Assembly (NCBI RefSeq): GCF_019132845.1
Contig: NZ_JAHSPR010000003.1
Span: forward strand, 62,001-126,000
DNA length: 64,000 nt
Source: Advenella alkanexedens
GTDB taxonomy: Bacteria; Pseudomonadota; Gammaproteobacteria; Burkholderiales; Burkholderiaceae_B
Direction of reading: 5' to 3'
The translations under genes and the position numbers were made by a program. Positions 53,092 to 63,704 of the stretch are shown in pieces. The notes below the pieces were generated by a model, which saw only the letters and a program-made list of their open reading frames with translations, was not told the DNA's origin and made no database searches. The first letter of the stretch is position 1; every line of letters begins with the position of its first letter.

Positions 53092-54270
53092 ATGAATTTA
53101 CCCGGACTGAATTTCGACTTGGGCGAAGACCTGGACATGCTGCGCGATGCCGTGCGTACTTTTGCCCAGGCAGAAATTGCACCCCGTGCCCAGGAAGTTG
53201 ACCGCAGCGACCAGTTTCCCATGGACCTATGGAAAAAATTCGGCGACCTGGGCCTGCTGGGCCTCACTGTTGGCGAAGAATACGGTGGCACCAATCTGGG
53301 TTACCTGGCACACATGATTGCCATGGAAGAACTGTCCCGTGCCAGTGCCGCCATTGCCCTTTCCTATGGGGCCCATTCAAACCTGTGCGTCAACCAGCTT
53401 AACCGCAACGGTACCGAGGCGCAAAAACAAAAATACCTGCCCAAACTCATTAGCGGAGAACATATTGGTGCCCTGGCCATGAGCGAGCCGGGCGCCGGTT
53501 CCGACGTCGTCAGCATGAAACTGCGCGCCGAGAAAAAAGGCGACAAATACATCCTGAACGGCAGCAAAATGTGGATTACCAACGGCCCTGATGCCGATAC
53601 CCTGGTTGTCTATGCCAAAACAGATCCGGAAGCCCACCAGCGCGGCATTACCGCTTTCATTATCGAAAAGGGCTTCAAGGGTTTTTCAGTGGCGCAAAAA
53701 CTGGACAAAATGGGCATGCGGGGCAGCCACACCGGTGAGCTGGTGTTTGACAACTGTGAAGTACCCGAAGAAAACATCCTGGGTGAACTGAACGGCGGGG
53801 TCAGGGTCCTCATGAGCGGACTGGACTATGAACGCGCCGTGCTGGCCGGCGGCCCGCTGGGCATCATGCAGGGTGTCATGGACATAGTAGTGCCTTACAC
53901 GCATGACCGCAAACAGTTTGGCCAGTCTATTGGTGAGTTCCAGCTGATCCAGGGCAAAGTGGCCGATATGTACACTACCCTGCAGGCCAGCCGCGCCTTT
54001 TGCTACACCGTTGGTAAAAACCTGGATCGCCTGGGCAGCAGCCATGTCCGCGAAGTGCGCAAAGATTGCGCGGCCGTTATTTTGTACTGCGCTGAAAAAG
54101 CCACCTGGATGGCCGGTGAAGGCATTCAAATCCTGGGCGGTAACGGTTACATTAACGAATATCCCACCGGCCGCATGTGGCGGGATGCCAAGCTTTATGA
54201 AATTGGTGCCGGCACCAGTGAAATCCGTCGCATGCTCATTGGTCGGGAACTGTTCAATGAAACAAAATAA
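53092..54270 (+). CDS. ivd: isovaleryl-CoA dehydrogenase
   Basis: 392 residues, acyl-CoA dehydrogenase fold. [21 protein letters not shown] and [16 protein letters not shown] bind flavin, and the catalytic base sits in [16 protein letters not shown], the position characteristic of isovaleryl-CoA dehydrogenase rather than the C-terminal Glu of other family members. It performs the third step of leucine breakdown. AGGAGAC precedes the ATG. First gene of the LiuR-regulated operon. Confidence 0.94.
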   Translation: MNLPGLNFDLGEDLDMLRDAVRTFAQAEIAPRAQEVDRSDQFPMDLWKKFGDLGLLGLTVGEEYGGTNLGYLAHMIAMEELSRASAAIALSYGAHSNLCVNQLNRNGTEAQKQKYLPKLISGEHIGALAMSEPGAGSDVVSMKLRAEKKGDKYILNGSKMWITNGPDADTLVVYAKTDPEAHQRGITAFIIEKGFKGFSVAQKLDKMGMRGSHTGELVFDNCEVPEENILGELNGGVRVLMSGLDYERAVLAGGPLGIMQGVMDIVVPYTHDRKQFGQSIGEFQLIQGKVADMYTTLQASRAFCYTVGKNLDRLGSSHVREVRKDCAAVILYCAEKATWMAGEGIQILGGNGYINEYPTGRMWRDAKLYEIGAGTSEIRRMLIGRELFNETK

Positions 54271-54308
54271 AGCAATAATAGGGTTTTAAATACTTGTCAC
54301 ATAATGTC

Positions 54309-56156
54309 ATGACTTATAACGCCGATCATCAACTCATCCAACAACTGGACAAAACCCTTCCACCTCCGGGAGAAGTGGCGCAAAAAATCCTGGCAGGGTT
54401 TGATCGGCATTACTCCCTGTTCCGCTATGTGGCCCAGCGTGCCAAGTCCCTGTTTGAATCACACGACTGGCACGGCATACAGCGGGTCTCCAAAGAGCGG
54501 ATCGAATACTATGACACCCGGGTGCGCGAATGCACCTACCAGATCAATAACATGCTCAACAAGACCCAGGGCATGCCACAAGAAAAGCACGGAGACCTGA
54601 CGCCGGAACAAATCAACTACTGGCAGTCGATCAAACAGGAATATGTCCGCCTGCTGACCAACCACCAGCAGCCCGAATGCGCTGAAACGTTTTTCAACTC
54701 GGTCACCTGCCGGATCCTGCACCGTGATTACTTTCACAATGCTTTTCTGTTCGTGCGCCCGGCCATTGCCACCGAATACCTGGACTCAGAACATCAGTCT
54801 TACCGCGTGTATTACCCACACATTGACGGCATTGAAAAATCCATCATCAAAATGGTGGCCGATTACGGCCTGGCATCCCCCTTCAAGAACCTGCCTTACG
54901 ATGCCCGAAAAGTGGCCCGCAGAGCCATTGGTCTTTTGCGCCAGAAATTAATCAAAAGCGGTGGCAAGCGTATTGCCCCCGATTGCCAGATCCACGTCCT
55001 GAACACCCTGTTCTTTCGCAACAAGGGTGCTTATATTGTGGGGCGCTTCATTAATAACAATATTGTCTACCCGTTTGGCATCCCGCTACTGCACACGCCC
55101 GCCAACGAAATTGAACTGGATGCTTTCTTAAGCACCACCGATGACATCAGTACCCTGTTCAGCTTTACCCGCGCCTACTTTCTGGTCGACATGGAAGTGC
55201 CTTCGGCCTATGTGGCGTTTTTGTCGTCTCTGCTGCCCAGCAAACCCAAAGCCGAACTGTACACCGCCATCGGTCTGCAAAAACAGGGCAAAACCCTTTT
55301 TTACCGTGACTTCCTGTATCACCTGAACAACTCGCACGACCAGTTTGACATCGCGCCCGGGATTAAGGGCATGGTCATGACGGTGTTCACGCTGCCTTCT
55401 TACCCGTATGTCTTCAAGCTCATCCGCGACCGCATCAATAAAGACGGCATGACCCATGAAATCGTGAGAAAAAAATATCACATGGTCAAGATGCATGACC
55501 GGGTTGGCCGCATGGCCGATACCTGGGAATACTCGCTGGTAGCCCTGCCGCGCAAGCGCTGCTCACCCGCACTGCTCGAAGAATTGCGCAGCCAGGTACC
55601 CAGTCTGATAGAAGAGACCGAAGACAGTATCGTGATTCGCCACGTCTACATCGAACGACGCATGACGCCACTGAACATCTTCCTGAGTCAGGCCAATGAT
55701 GAAGCCCTGGACAATGCCATCAAAGGCTATGGTGACGCCATTGCCGAGCTGGCGGCGGCCAATATTTTTGCTGGCGATATGCTGTTCAAGAACTTTGGTG
55801 TAACCCGCCTGGGCCGGATCGTCTTCTATGACTATGATGAAATCCAGCCCATGCGCGAAATGAACTTCCGTGCCATTCCGCCGGCCCCCAACGAAGAGGC
55901 CGAGATGTCAGGTGAGCCCTGGTATCCAATACATCCCAACGATGTCTTTCCCGAAGAATTCGAACGCTTCCTGCTGGGCAATCCACGCGTACGTGCCGCC
56001 TTCATGAAGCACCACCCGCATTTGCTCGATTATAAATGGTGGCAAACACGCAAAGATCGTGTCGCTGCCGGCAAGATCGAGGATATTTTCCCTTATCCGT
56101 TCTCGCGTCGCCTGCATGTCAGTCGGCCTGAACTTACCAACCAAAAGGAATTGTAA
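54309..56156 (+). CDS. aceK: isocitrate dehydrogenase kinase/phosphatase
   Basis: About 615 residues with AceK hallmarks: YSLFRYVAQRAKSLFESHDW near the start, YPHIDGIEKSIIKMVADYGL in the regulatory domain, and the kinase core with VMTVFTLPSYPYVFKLIRD and DMLFKNFGVTRLGRIVFYDYDEI. It switches isocitrate dehydrogenase off when acetyl-CoA-type carbon is used, favouring the glyoxylate shunt. It sits within the leucine-degradation operon, a sensible location since that pathway yields acetyl-CoA. The start is ambiguous: TTG 54294 or ATG 54309. Confidence 0.94.
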   Translation: MTYNADHQLIQQLDKTLPPPGEVAQKILAGFDRHYSLFRYVAQRAKSLFESHDWHGIQRVSKERIEYYDTRVRECTYQINNMLNKTQGMPQEKHGDLTPEQINYWQSIKQEYVRLLTNHQQPECAETFFNSVTCRILHRDYFHNAFLFVRPAIATEYLDSEHQSYRVYYPHIDGIEKSIIKMVADYGLASPFKNLPYDARKVARRAIGLLRQKLIKSGGKRIAPDCQIHVLNTLFFRNKGAYIVGRFINNNIVYPFGIPLLHTPANEIELDAFLSTTDDISTLFSFTRAYFLVDMEVPSAYVAFLSSLLPSKPKAELYTAIGLQKQGKTLFYRDFLYHLNNSHDQFDIAPGIKGMVMTVFTLPSYPYVFKLIRDRINKDGMTHEIVRKKYHMVKMHDRVGRMADTWEYSLVALPRKRCSPALLEELRSQVPSLIEETEDSIVIRHVYIERRMTPLNIFLSQANDEALDNAIKGYGDAIAELAAANIFAGDMLFKNFGVTRLGRIVFYDYDEIQPMREMNFRAIPPAPNEEAEMSGEPWYPIHPNDVFPEEFERFLLGNPRVRAAFMKHHPHLLDYKWWQTRKDRVAAGKIEDIFPYPFSRRLHVSRPELTNQKEL

Positions 56157-57337
56157 TGTCTGATCCTATCGTAATCGTTTCCGTTGCCCGTACCCCCATG
56201 GGCGGCATGATGGGTAGCCTGTCACCCTTGGCCGCCAACCAGCTGGGTGCTGTTGCCATTAAAAGCGCGGTTGAGCGCGCCGGCATCAAGCCCGAGGCTG
56301 TTCAGGAAGTCATTATGGGTAACGTGCTGCAGGCGGGCCAGGGCCAGGCGCCCGCACGCCAGGCCGCTTTGGGTGCCGGTCTGCCCAAAAGCGTTTCCTG
56401 CACCACCATTCATAAAGTATGCGGATCAGGCATGAAAGCCGCCATGTTTGCCCACGACATGCTGGCAGCCGGCTCTATTGACGTTGCCGTTGCCGGTGGC
56501 CAGGAAAGCATGAGTAATGCACCTTACCTGTTGCTCAAGGGGCGCCAGGGTTACCGCTACGGTCACTCTACCGTTTACGACCACATGGCCATGGACGGCC
56601 TGGAAGACGCTTACCAGCGCGGTACCGCCATGGGCGTGTTTGCCGAGCTATGTGCCGACAAATACAGCTTCAGCCGTGAAGAACAGGATGCATTTTCGAT
56701 TGAATCCCTGCGTCGCGCCAAGCAGGCCGTTGAAGATGGCAGCTTCGAATGGGAAATTGCCCCGGTCACCATTGAAGACCGTCGTGGTAACACGGTTGTC
56801 AGCATTGACGAAGCGCCCGGTAAAGCCAAGCCGGAAAAAATCCCGACACTGCGCCCCGCCTTCAAGAAAGACGGTAGCGTCACCGCCGCCAACTCATCTT
56901 CCATCTCTGACGGTGCAGCAGCCATGGTGCTGATGCGCACCTCTACCGCTGAGGAGCTGGATGTAAAACCCCTGGCAAAAATTGTCGGTCAGGCCCAGCA
57001 CTCCCAAGAACCGGAATGGTTTACCACCGCCCCCGTTGGTGCCATTGAGAAATTGCTGAAAAAAGTCGGCTGGACCAAAGACGACGTGGATCTGTATGAA
57101 ATTAACGAAGCCTTTGCGGTTGTTACCATGGCTGCCATGAAAGAGCTCAATCTGGATCACGCCAAAGTCAACATTCACGGTGGCGCAACCGCCCTGGGTC
57201 ACCCCATTGGCGCATCAGGTGCCCGTATTATTACCACCCTGATCGGTGCACTGCGTAAAACAGGCGGCAAGCGTGGTATTGCCACACTGTGTATTGGTGG
57301 TGGCGAAGCCGTTGCCGTCGCCATTGAAATGCTTTAA
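56156..57337 (+). CDS. acetyl-CoA C-acetyltransferase (thiolase)
   Basis: 393 residues, full thiolase: catalytic Cys in TTIHKVCGSGMKAAMFA, His in GGATALGHPIGASGARI, and the C-terminal Cys in LCIGGGEAVAVA. It interconverts acetoacetyl-CoA and acetyl-CoA, the end of leucine degradation. ATG overlaps the aceK stop by one base (TAATG). Confidence 0.95.
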   Translation: MSDPIVIVSVARTPMGGMMGSLSPLAANQLGAVAIKSAVERAGIKPEAVQEVIMGNVLQAGQGQAPARQAALGAGLPKSVSCTTIHKVCGSGMKAAMFAHDMLAAGSIDVAVAGGQESMSNAPYLLLKGRQGYRYGHSTVYDHMAMDGLEDAYQRGTAMGVFAELCADKYSFSREEQDAFSIESLRRAKQAVEDGSFEWEIAPVTIEDRRGNTVVSIDEAPGKAKPEKIPTLRPAFKKDGSVTAANSSSISDGAAAMVLMRTSTAEELDVKPLAKIVGQAQHSQEPEWFTTAPVGAIEKLLKKVGWTKDDVDLYEINEAFAVVTMAAMKELNLDHAKVNIHGGATALGHPIGASGARIITTLIGALRKTGGKRGIATLCIGGGEAVAVAIEML

Positions 57338-57396
57338 GCATTAATAAAAAATAAAATTTTAATAAAAAAACAATTTTTATTTTGCAAAACCTTCAC

Positions 57397-57420
57397 CCTT
57401 CCCCGTTTTGACGGGGAAGG
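57397..57420 (+). repeat. perfect 10-bp hairpin before liuB
   Basis: CCTTCCCCGT TTTG ACGGGGAAGG in the short gap between thiolase and carboxylase genes. It could stabilise or process the operon mRNA, or be a dispersed repeat. Confidence 0.6.
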
Positions 57421-57451
57421 ATTTAAAGGCAGGGACAGGAGACATACCCAC

Positions 57452-59059
57452 ATGCCAGTCATCACATCAAAAATCAATACCCGTGCACAATCATTCATTG
57501 ACAATGCACAATTCATGCAGCAACAGGTTGATGACCTGAAACAACTGCTGGAAAACACGGCACTGGGCGGCAGTGAAGCGGCGCGTGCCAAACATGTTGC
57601 GCGTGGCAAACTGCTGCCTCGCGAACGGGTGGAGCGCCTGCTCGACCCCGGGACCCCTTTTCTGGAACTGTCACCACTGGCCGGACACAACCTGTACAAC
57701 AACGAAGCCCCCGGTGGCGGCATTATTACAGGCGTTGGACGTGTCAATGGCATTGAATGCATGATTGTTTGCAACGATGCTACCGTGAAAGGCGGCACCT
57801 ACTACCCCATCACGGTCAAGAAGCACCTGCGGGCACAGGAAATTGCCCTGCAAAACCACCTGCCCTGCATTTATCTGGTTGACTCTGGCGGCGCCAACCT
57901 GCCCCGCCAGGACGAGGTCTTCCCCGACCGCGACCACTTTGGGCGAATCTTCTACAACCAGGCTGTCATGTCATCACTGGGCATTGCGCAAATTGCCGTG
58001 GTCATGGGCTCATGTACCGCGGGCGGTGCCTATGTCCCCGCCATGAGCGATGAGTCCATCATCGTCAAGAACCAGGGCACCATTTTCCTGGCCGGCCCGC
58101 CACTGGTCAAGGCCGCCACCGGTGAAGTGGTCACGGCCGAAGACCTGGGCGGTGGCGATGTACACACCCGCCTTTCGGGCGTGGCCGACCACCTGGCCAA
58201 CAATGACATGCATGCCCTGCAACTGGCACGCCAGGCCGTGGCACGCCTGAACCGCAAGAAACCGCAGCAGCTGCATATCATTCCCAGCCGTCCGCCCGTT
58301 TACGACCCGCAAGAGCTCAACGGCATTATTCCGGCCGATACCCGCAAGCCTTACGACGTGCGTGAAGTCATTGCCCGTATTACCGATGGCTCTGAATTTG
58401 ACGAATTCAAGGCCCGCTTCGGCACCACACTGGTTACCGGCTTTGCCCATATCCATGGCATGCCGGTGGGCATCATTGCCAACAATGGCATCCTGTTTTC
58501 CGAAGCCGCCCAAAAAGGCACCCACTTTATTGAACTGTGCTGCCAGCGCAAAATCCCGCTGGTTTTCCTGCAGAACATTACCGGCTTCATGGTAGGCCGC
58601 AAATACGAAAACGAAGGCATTGCCCGCCATGGCGCCAAAATGGTAACCGCTGTGTCAACCGCGGCTGTCCCCAAGGTCACCGTGATTATTGGCGGTTCCT
58701 TTGGTGCTGGCAACTACGGCATGTGCGGTCGCGCCTTTGGCCCCCGTATGCTGTACATGTGGCCCAATGCGCGCATTTCGGTCATGGGTGGCGAACAGGC
58801 CGCCAGCGTGCTGTCTACCGTTAAACGTGATGGCATCGAAGCCAAAGGCGGCACCTGGTCTGCCGAAGAGGAAGAAGCCTTCAAGGCCCCCATTCGCGAC
58901 CAATACGAAAAAGAAGGCCACCCTTACTATGCCACCGCCCGCCTGTGGGACGACGGCATCATCAAACCCGAAGACACCCGTCGTGTACTGGCATTAAGCC
59001 TGTCCGCCGCCCTGAACGCCCCCATTGAAGACACGCGATTTGGCGTGTTCCGCATTTAA
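57452..59059 (+). CDS. liuB: methylcrotonyl-CoA carboxylase, carboxyltransferase (beta) subunit
   Basis: 535 residues with both crotonase-fold halves: [68 protein letters not shown] and [17 protein letters not shown]. This is the carboxyltransferase of the MCC type. It carboxylates 3-methylcrotonyl-CoA with biotin-bound CO2. AGGAG before the ATG. Confidence 0.95.
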   Translation: MPVITSKINTRAQSFIDNAQFMQQQVDDLKQLLENTALGGSEAARAKHVARGKLLPRERVERLLDPGTPFLELSPLAGHNLYNNEAPGGGIITGVGRVNGIECMIVCNDATVKGGTYYPITVKKHLRAQEIALQNHLPCIYLVDSGGANLPRQDEVFPDRDHFGRIFYNQAVMSSLGIAQIAVVMGSCTAGGAYVPAMSDESIIVKNQGTIFLAGPPLVKAATGEVVTAEDLGGGDVHTRLSGVADHLANNDMHALQLARQAVARLNRKKPQQLHIIPSRPPVYDPQELNGIIPADTRKPYDVREVIARITDGSEFDEFKARFGTTLVTGFAHIHGMPVGIIANNGILFSEAAQKGTHFIELCCQRKIPLVFLQNITGFMVGRKYENEGIARHGAKMVTAVSTAAVPKVTVIIGGSFGAGNYGMCGRAFGPRMLYMWPNARISVMGGEQAASVLSTVKRDGIEAKGGTWSAEEEEAFKAPIRDQYEKEGHPYYATARLWDDGIIKPEDTRRVLALSLSAALNAPIEDTRFGVFRI

Positions 59060-59073
59060 CAGGAGCCCGTCAC

Positions 59074-61089
59074 ATGTTTAAAAAAATACTCATTGCCAAC
59101 CGTGGTGAAATTGCCTGCCGCGTTGCCGCCACCGCCCGTCGCATGGGCATCCAGACCGTTGCCGTTTATTCCGATGCCGATGCCAATGCCGCCCATGTGG
59201 CCGCCTGCGATGAATCGGTTTACATTGGCGGATCCGAGCCCCGTGACAGCTACCTGCGAGCCGATATCATCTTGCAGGCCGCCCGGCAAACCGGTGCCCA
59301 GGCCATCCACCCCGGCTACGGTTTTTTATCTGAAAACGAAACCTTTGCCCAGGCCTGCGCCGATGCCGGCGTCGTCTTTATTGGTCCCCCCGCCAGCGCC
59401 ATTGCCGCCATGGGCAGTAAATCCGCTGCTAAAGCCTTAATGGAAACGGCCGGTGTACCACTGGTACCCGGTTACCATGGCGACAACCAGGACATGGAGT
59501 TCCTGCACCTGCAGGCCGACCAGATTGGCTACCCGGTGCTCATTAAAGCCAGTGCCGGCGGGGGTGGCAAGGGCATGCGGATTGTTAAATCTTCGCAGGA
59601 ATTTCCCGAAGCCCTAAGCTCTTGCAAACGCGAAGCCATTAGCAGTTTTGGTGATGATAAAGTCCTGGTGGAACGCTACCTGACCAAACCGCGCCATATT
59701 GAAATCCAGGTTTTTGCCGACAGCCATGGCAATACACTTCATCTATTCGAACGCGATTGCTCGGTGCAGCGCCGCCACCAGAAAGTCATTGAAGAAGCCC
59801 CGGCCCCCGGCATGACCGAAGAACGTCGCCGTGAAATGGGCGAAGCCGCCGTGGCCGCCGCCAAAGCCGTGGGCTACGTAGGTGCCGGCACGGTGGAATT
59901 CATTGCCGAACCCGATGGCCGTTTCTACTTCATGGAAATGAACACCCGCCTGCAGGTGGAGCACCCCGTGACTGAAATGATTACCGGCACCGACCTGGTG
60001 GAATGGCAACTGCGCGTGGCTGCCGGTGAACCCCTGCCGGCCGAACAGGACGAGCTGTTCATAGAAGGCCACGCCATTGAAGCCCGCATCTATGCAGAAA
60101 ACCCGGAAAAAGGCTTCCTGCCTTCAATTGGCACATTAAGCCACCTGACCCTGCCCGAGCATGTCAAATTTGAACTGGGCGAGGTGCGGGTGGATGGTGG
60201 CGTACGCCAGGGCGATACCATTTCCCCCTTCTACGACCCCATGATTGCCAAGCTGATTGTATGGGCCGACAGCCGCGAACAGGCCATTGCCCGCCTGCAA
60301 CAGGCGCTGGCACAAACCCGGGTGGTGGGGGTGAATACCAACGTGGCCTTTTTGGGCCGCCTGATGCAAAACAGTGCCTTTGCATCCGCCGACCTGGATA
60401 CCGGTTTAATTGAAAAGCACAGCGAACAGCTGCTGCCCGCCCCCAAGCAGGCCAGTATATTTACCCTGGCCAGCCTGACCGCTGCCATCATGGCCCGACA
60501 AGGACAAACCGGCAGCACCACCAACCGCTATGCCAACAAAGCCGATCCCTGGTCAGCCACCGATGGCTGGCGTTTAAGTGGCCACTACACCCAGCATATC
60601 CGGGTCATTGACAACGATGAAGCCCGCCTTGTTACCCTGGAAAAAACCGCCAGTGGATGGCAATTACTGGATAACGACATTGGCTATGATTTTGAATGGC
60701 AGGTGCAAATCACCCCCGACCAAACCTGCCACTGTCGTTTAAGCCTGAACGGCTCCAACCACCAGGCGACCGTTGTCATGCAAGGTGAACAGGCCCATGT
60801 TTTTGAAAATGGTACCGTGACCATTATTGGCAAACCCGATGAACTTCAACACGCCGCCGACGACAGCGACGCCCACGGTGGCGGCCTGACCGCCCCCATG
60901 CCCGGCAAGATTATTTCATTGCTGGTGCAGGCGGGCGATACCGTGACCAAAGGCCAGGCCCTGCTGGTAATGGAAGCCATGAAAATGGAACACACCATCA
61001 CCGCCCCCGATGACGGCAAGGTGGAGGAGGTGTTTTATAACGTGGGTGATCAGGTGACGGAGGGGGTGGAATTGATTACGGTGGGGTAG
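59074..61089 (+). CDS. liuD: methylcrotonyl-CoA carboxylase, biotin carboxylase (alpha) subunit
   Basis: 671 residues. The biotin carboxylase part has KILIANRGEIACR, GGGGKGMRIV and the FYFMEMNTRLQVEHPVTEMI catalytic block. A linker domain follows, then the C-terminal biotinyl domain with VMEAMKMEHTI, whose Lys carries biotin. It is only 14 bases from liuB. The liuC hydratase gene often found between liuB and liuD is absent here. Confidence 0.95.
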   Translation: MFKKILIANRGEIACRVAATARRMGIQTVAVYSDADANAAHVAACDESVYIGGSEPRDSYLRADIILQAARQTGAQAIHPGYGFLSENETFAQACADAGVVFIGPPASAIAAMGSKSAAKALMETAGVPLVPGYHGDNQDMEFLHLQADQIGYPVLIKASAGGGGKGMRIVKSSQEFPEALSSCKREAISSFGDDKVLVERYLTKPRHIEIQVFADSHGNTLHLFERDCSVQRRHQKVIEEAPAPGMTEERRREMGEAAVAAAKAVGYVGAGTVEFIAEPDGRFYFMEMNTRLQVEHPVTEMITGTDLVEWQLRVAAGEPLPAEQDELFIEGHAIEARIYAENPEKGFLPSIGTLSHLTLPEHVKFELGEVRVDGGVRQGDTISPFYDPMIAKLIVWADSREQAIARLQQALAQTRVVGVNTNVAFLGRLMQNSAFASADLDTGLIEKHSEQLLPAPKQASIFTLASLTAAIMARQGQTGSTTNRYANKADPWSATDGWRLSGHYTQHIRVIDNDEARLVTLEKTASGWQLLDNDIGYDFEWQVQITPDQTCHCRLSLNGSNHQATVVMQGEQAHVFENGTVTIIGKPDELQHAADDSDAHGGGLTAPMPGKIISLLVQAGDTVTKGQALLVMEAMKMEHTITAPDDGKVEEVFYNVGDQVTEGVELITVG

Positions 61090-61157
61090 ACCCCTCAGCG
61101 AAGCCAGAAGAGATCGATTTGGACGGCGGGGTTTGCCTGGGGCCACCCCGTCAGGCT

Positions 61158-61209
61158 TGAACTGACCCCAAAAAGTTGGATACCCATTCAACTTTTTGGG
61201 GTCAGTTCA
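61158..61209. repeat. 21-bp perfect inverted repeat resembling IS ends, MITE-like remnant
   Basis: Left arm 61158-61178 begins TGAACTGACCCC, and right arm 61189-61209 is its exact complement, with a ten-base loop. The TG...CA ends and the ACTGACCCCAAAAAGTTGG core recall terminal repeats of IS3-family elements (recognition from memory). The two ends almost touch, so nothing of a transposase is left. Confidence 0.6.
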
Positions 61210-61320
61210 CACAGAGGGGAATGTACAGCACAGACGTTGCCACGAAGCAGGAAAATCCCCCTCTGTGGAGGGGTGGCGCGTAGCGCCAGGGTAGTTCTGG
61301 GCCCGGGGTGATGCCAATCC
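61210..61320. other. GC-rich repeat-like stretch after the IS-end remnant
   Basis: Contains CCCCCTCTGTGGAGGGG and GGCGCGTAGCGCC, two short palindromes typical of dispersed intergenic repeats. No ORF. Confidence 0.45.
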
Positions 61321-63453
61321 TTAATAAACCAACTGTGCCCCACCATCGCAGCTGACTGAAATCAGCTTGGTTTTCACTGGATTTGTTTCCACACCCAGAT
61401 TATCCAACAACTTACTCAGCACGTCTCCCAGCCCGTCCAAGGATGGGTTTAACAATCCGGTGATCAAGGCCAGTAGCGCTAACACATCCTGATTACCCTG
61501 CTCAACTTCAGCCTCTCTCAAGTCATCAAGCACTTCGTCAATTTGACCAATACAGCCGGTAACCGTACCTTCCATTGTAACAGGGGCACCCAGCAATGCA
61601 GTCGGCGTGCATGGATCAAAAGGGTTACCTAACACGAGCTCTAACACATCACCAAGTAACTTAACAACCCCGGTCAACAATTTACCTTTCAAAACATTGT
61701 CAACCAAGTTGCCAATCAGCCCTTCCAGACCGGTTTTCAAACCTGTTACTATTTCATCCCTGACTTTTTTGCGACAACTCCAGCCGGAACCAGCAAAATC
61801 TTGCGGCACCGGATTGCACCCTTCTTTTGCCTGCATCGCATTCCAAAGGGAACTGCCTGTTGCCTGGTCATCTCCCAGCACGCCCTCGCCTCCTTGCAAA
61901 AGATTAACGGTTGCCTCTTTGATTAAACCATCCAGTGTCTTGCCGACTGGCAACGTATTCACAAAAACCTTACTGTCCCCTTCAATGTAATCCTTACCGC
62001 CATCGTTTGCAGACAACACATCAAGAGCCGCTTTTGAATTCAGACTTATCAACTCCTTACCCAACAAACCCAGCGATGCCAGTTCTTTATTCCCCAAAGC
62101 CGTATCCCTGCAACTGAACGCAGAAGAAAAAACATCATCTTTGGTAAGATCACCCGTACAAAGGCCCAACACAGAAGAAGTGGTTGTTATGTCCGCAATT
62201 GGCTTTTTCTCTTCAGTCTCATCGTTGCGTTCACACAGAGAATTAAGTGTGGCCTTACCCGTGACCGCCTCCACACCCACGGGAATATCCACCTTCAGCC
62301 TTAACAAACCACTGCTATAGCCTTCTGTATCACAAGTTCCTGCTGAATCAACACACAAATCCACGAATGCACGCACCGATGCGCTGTATGCCGATGTCCC
62401 CTTCCCGCCAATCCCAATAGAAGCCGGTTCAATCACCTTCGCTTCCACAGAGGCTTTCAGAATACCCCCTATACCAAGCTCCAAAGGCACGTTAAGTGCA
62501 TGCTTTTTTGTGGCCACATCCAGCACCACATCCAGAATATCGCCTACGCCTATTTCCGCATTCAACGCAGACTGCAGGGAAGGCGTCATGATTTCGGCAA
62601 ACAGCCCACGGCCATTAGAACCTGAACCAAGAGGTATCCCCACATCTAAATCATTCAACTCGGCTTTTATATTACTTAACACCGTGGCATCAATCAGGTT
62701 GGTGCCGGCAGCCTCTACTGCTGCAACCACAAGCGTACCCAAACCCACATTAGTATTCAATAAGGTATTCAGATCACCCACTGTAGCAACAGAATTAAGC
62801 GCGGATTCACCCAATAACTCTTGCAACAATCCGGATGTTTTAATTTTGACATTCGCCAACCCCTGAAAACTCCCGATATTGCTACCTAATACATCTAGCC
62901 CAATATTGGTTAACAAAGTCGTTAACTCACCCTCATTCAACGACAACAAAGCCGGTGCCACAGAAAAAACCGCGATCGGCATGGTTCCTTTTTTAGCTAT
63001 AGAGTTTGCAGTAATCGTTGCATCCACGGAAAAAGGCAAAAAAACAGGTGCCTCATAAGTTAAGTCAACCAGTATGGCGTTATATTCAACATTATCTTCT
63101 TCATCTTCAATTTTTGTAAAATGACCTTCTTTTTCCGCATATTTAACAGGGTCCCAAACCCCGCACGACACAGTCATGTTTGATAAGACACCGTACTGGA
63201 AATTTTCTTTGATGATGGCTTCTGCCGCCTTCTGTGCCGGATGCTCTACATTATTACAGGTTAATTCCCCTGTTTTCTCAATAAGCTGAACCGCACTTAG
63301 GGCAGCCATATCTGCGGCATTCTGAAGCTCCCGCTTCATAAAAAAGTAATAAGCCAGCTGGACACCACCCAGCAGTATCAACCCCACCACCAGGGAAACC
63401 GCAACCGGTATGATGATTGAACCACGCTGGCGGTTAATAGAGGACGTTTGCAT
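61321..63453 (-). CDS. TadG-like secreted/pilus-assembly protein
   Basis: 710 residues. The N-terminus (QRGSIIIPVAVSLVVGLILLGGVQLAYYFFMKRELQNAADMAALSAVQ) is the TadE/TadG prepilin-like segment: a basic start, one membrane helix, and the R-x-L-Q-NAADAAAL-type signature. The long remainder is rich in Leu/Val/Gly helices with scattered cysteines and ends SCDGGAQLVY. Tad proteins build Flp-type pili. No other tad genes are in the window. AAAGG precedes the ATG. The 3' neighbour at 63705-64000 ends similarly and may be a paralogue. Confidence 0.75.
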   Translation of the reverse strand: MQTSSINRQRGSIIIPVAVSLVVGLILLGGVQLAYYFFMKRELQNAADMAALSAVQLIEKTGELTCNNVEHPAQKAAEAIIKENFQYGVLSNMTVSCGVWDPVKYAEKEGHFTKIEDEEDNVEYNAILVDLTYEAPVFLPFSVDATITANSIAKKGTMPIAVFSVAPALLSLNEGELTTLLTNIGLDVLGSNIGSFQGLANVKIKTSGLLQELLGESALNSVATVGDLNTLLNTNVGLGTLVVAAVEAAGTNLIDATVLSNIKAELNDLDVGIPLGSGSNGRGLFAEIMTPSLQSALNAEIGVGDILDVVLDVATKKHALNVPLELGIGGILKASVEAKVIEPASIGIGGKGTSAYSASVRAFVDLCVDSAGTCDTEGYSSGLLRLKVDIPVGVEAVTGKATLNSLCERNDETEEKKPIADITTTSSVLGLCTGDLTKDDVFSSAFSCRDTALGNKELASLGLLGKELISLNSKAALDVLSANDGGKDYIEGDSKVFVNTLPVGKTLDGLIKEATVNLLQGGEGVLGDDQATGSSLWNAMQAKEGCNPVPQDFAGSGWSCRKKVRDEIVTGLKTGLEGLIGNLVDNVLKGKLLTGVVKLLGDVLELVLGNPFDPCTPTALLGAPVTMEGTVTGCIGQIDEVLDDLREAEVEQGNQDVLALLALITGLLNPSLDGLGDVLSKLLDNLGVETNPVKTKLISVSCDGGAQLVY

Positions 63454-63640
63454 GGGGAAACCTTTTAAAACATAACTCTTTTTTTACCTGCTTTTTCAGG
63501 AAAGCTGGCCTGCACTTGGCCTATTGAATACGGTTCGTGAAATAAGGAAAAATGTATCATACTGTTAAGTATGCCACATCACGTATCTCTTCCTCTAGAG
63601 TAATTGGCCCTAATTTCCTTAATTTCCGAAAGAAAAACAA
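63454..63640. other. upstream region of the TadG-like gene
   Basis: No ORF seen. AT-rich and expected to hold the promoter for 61321-63453; nothing more specific could be defended. Confidence 0.4.
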
Positions 63641-63641
63641 T

Positions 63642-63676
63642 AAAAATGCCTGCAGGAGTCACATGCAGGCATTTTT
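63642..63676. terminator. terminator for the downstream-edge gene
   Basis: AAAAATGCCTGCA and TGCAGGCATTTTT perfect 13-base arms with a nine-base loop; works in both directions. Confidence 0.9.
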
Positions 63677-63704
63677 TATTTCTTGGTAAGAACGAGCCTA
63701 GCGA

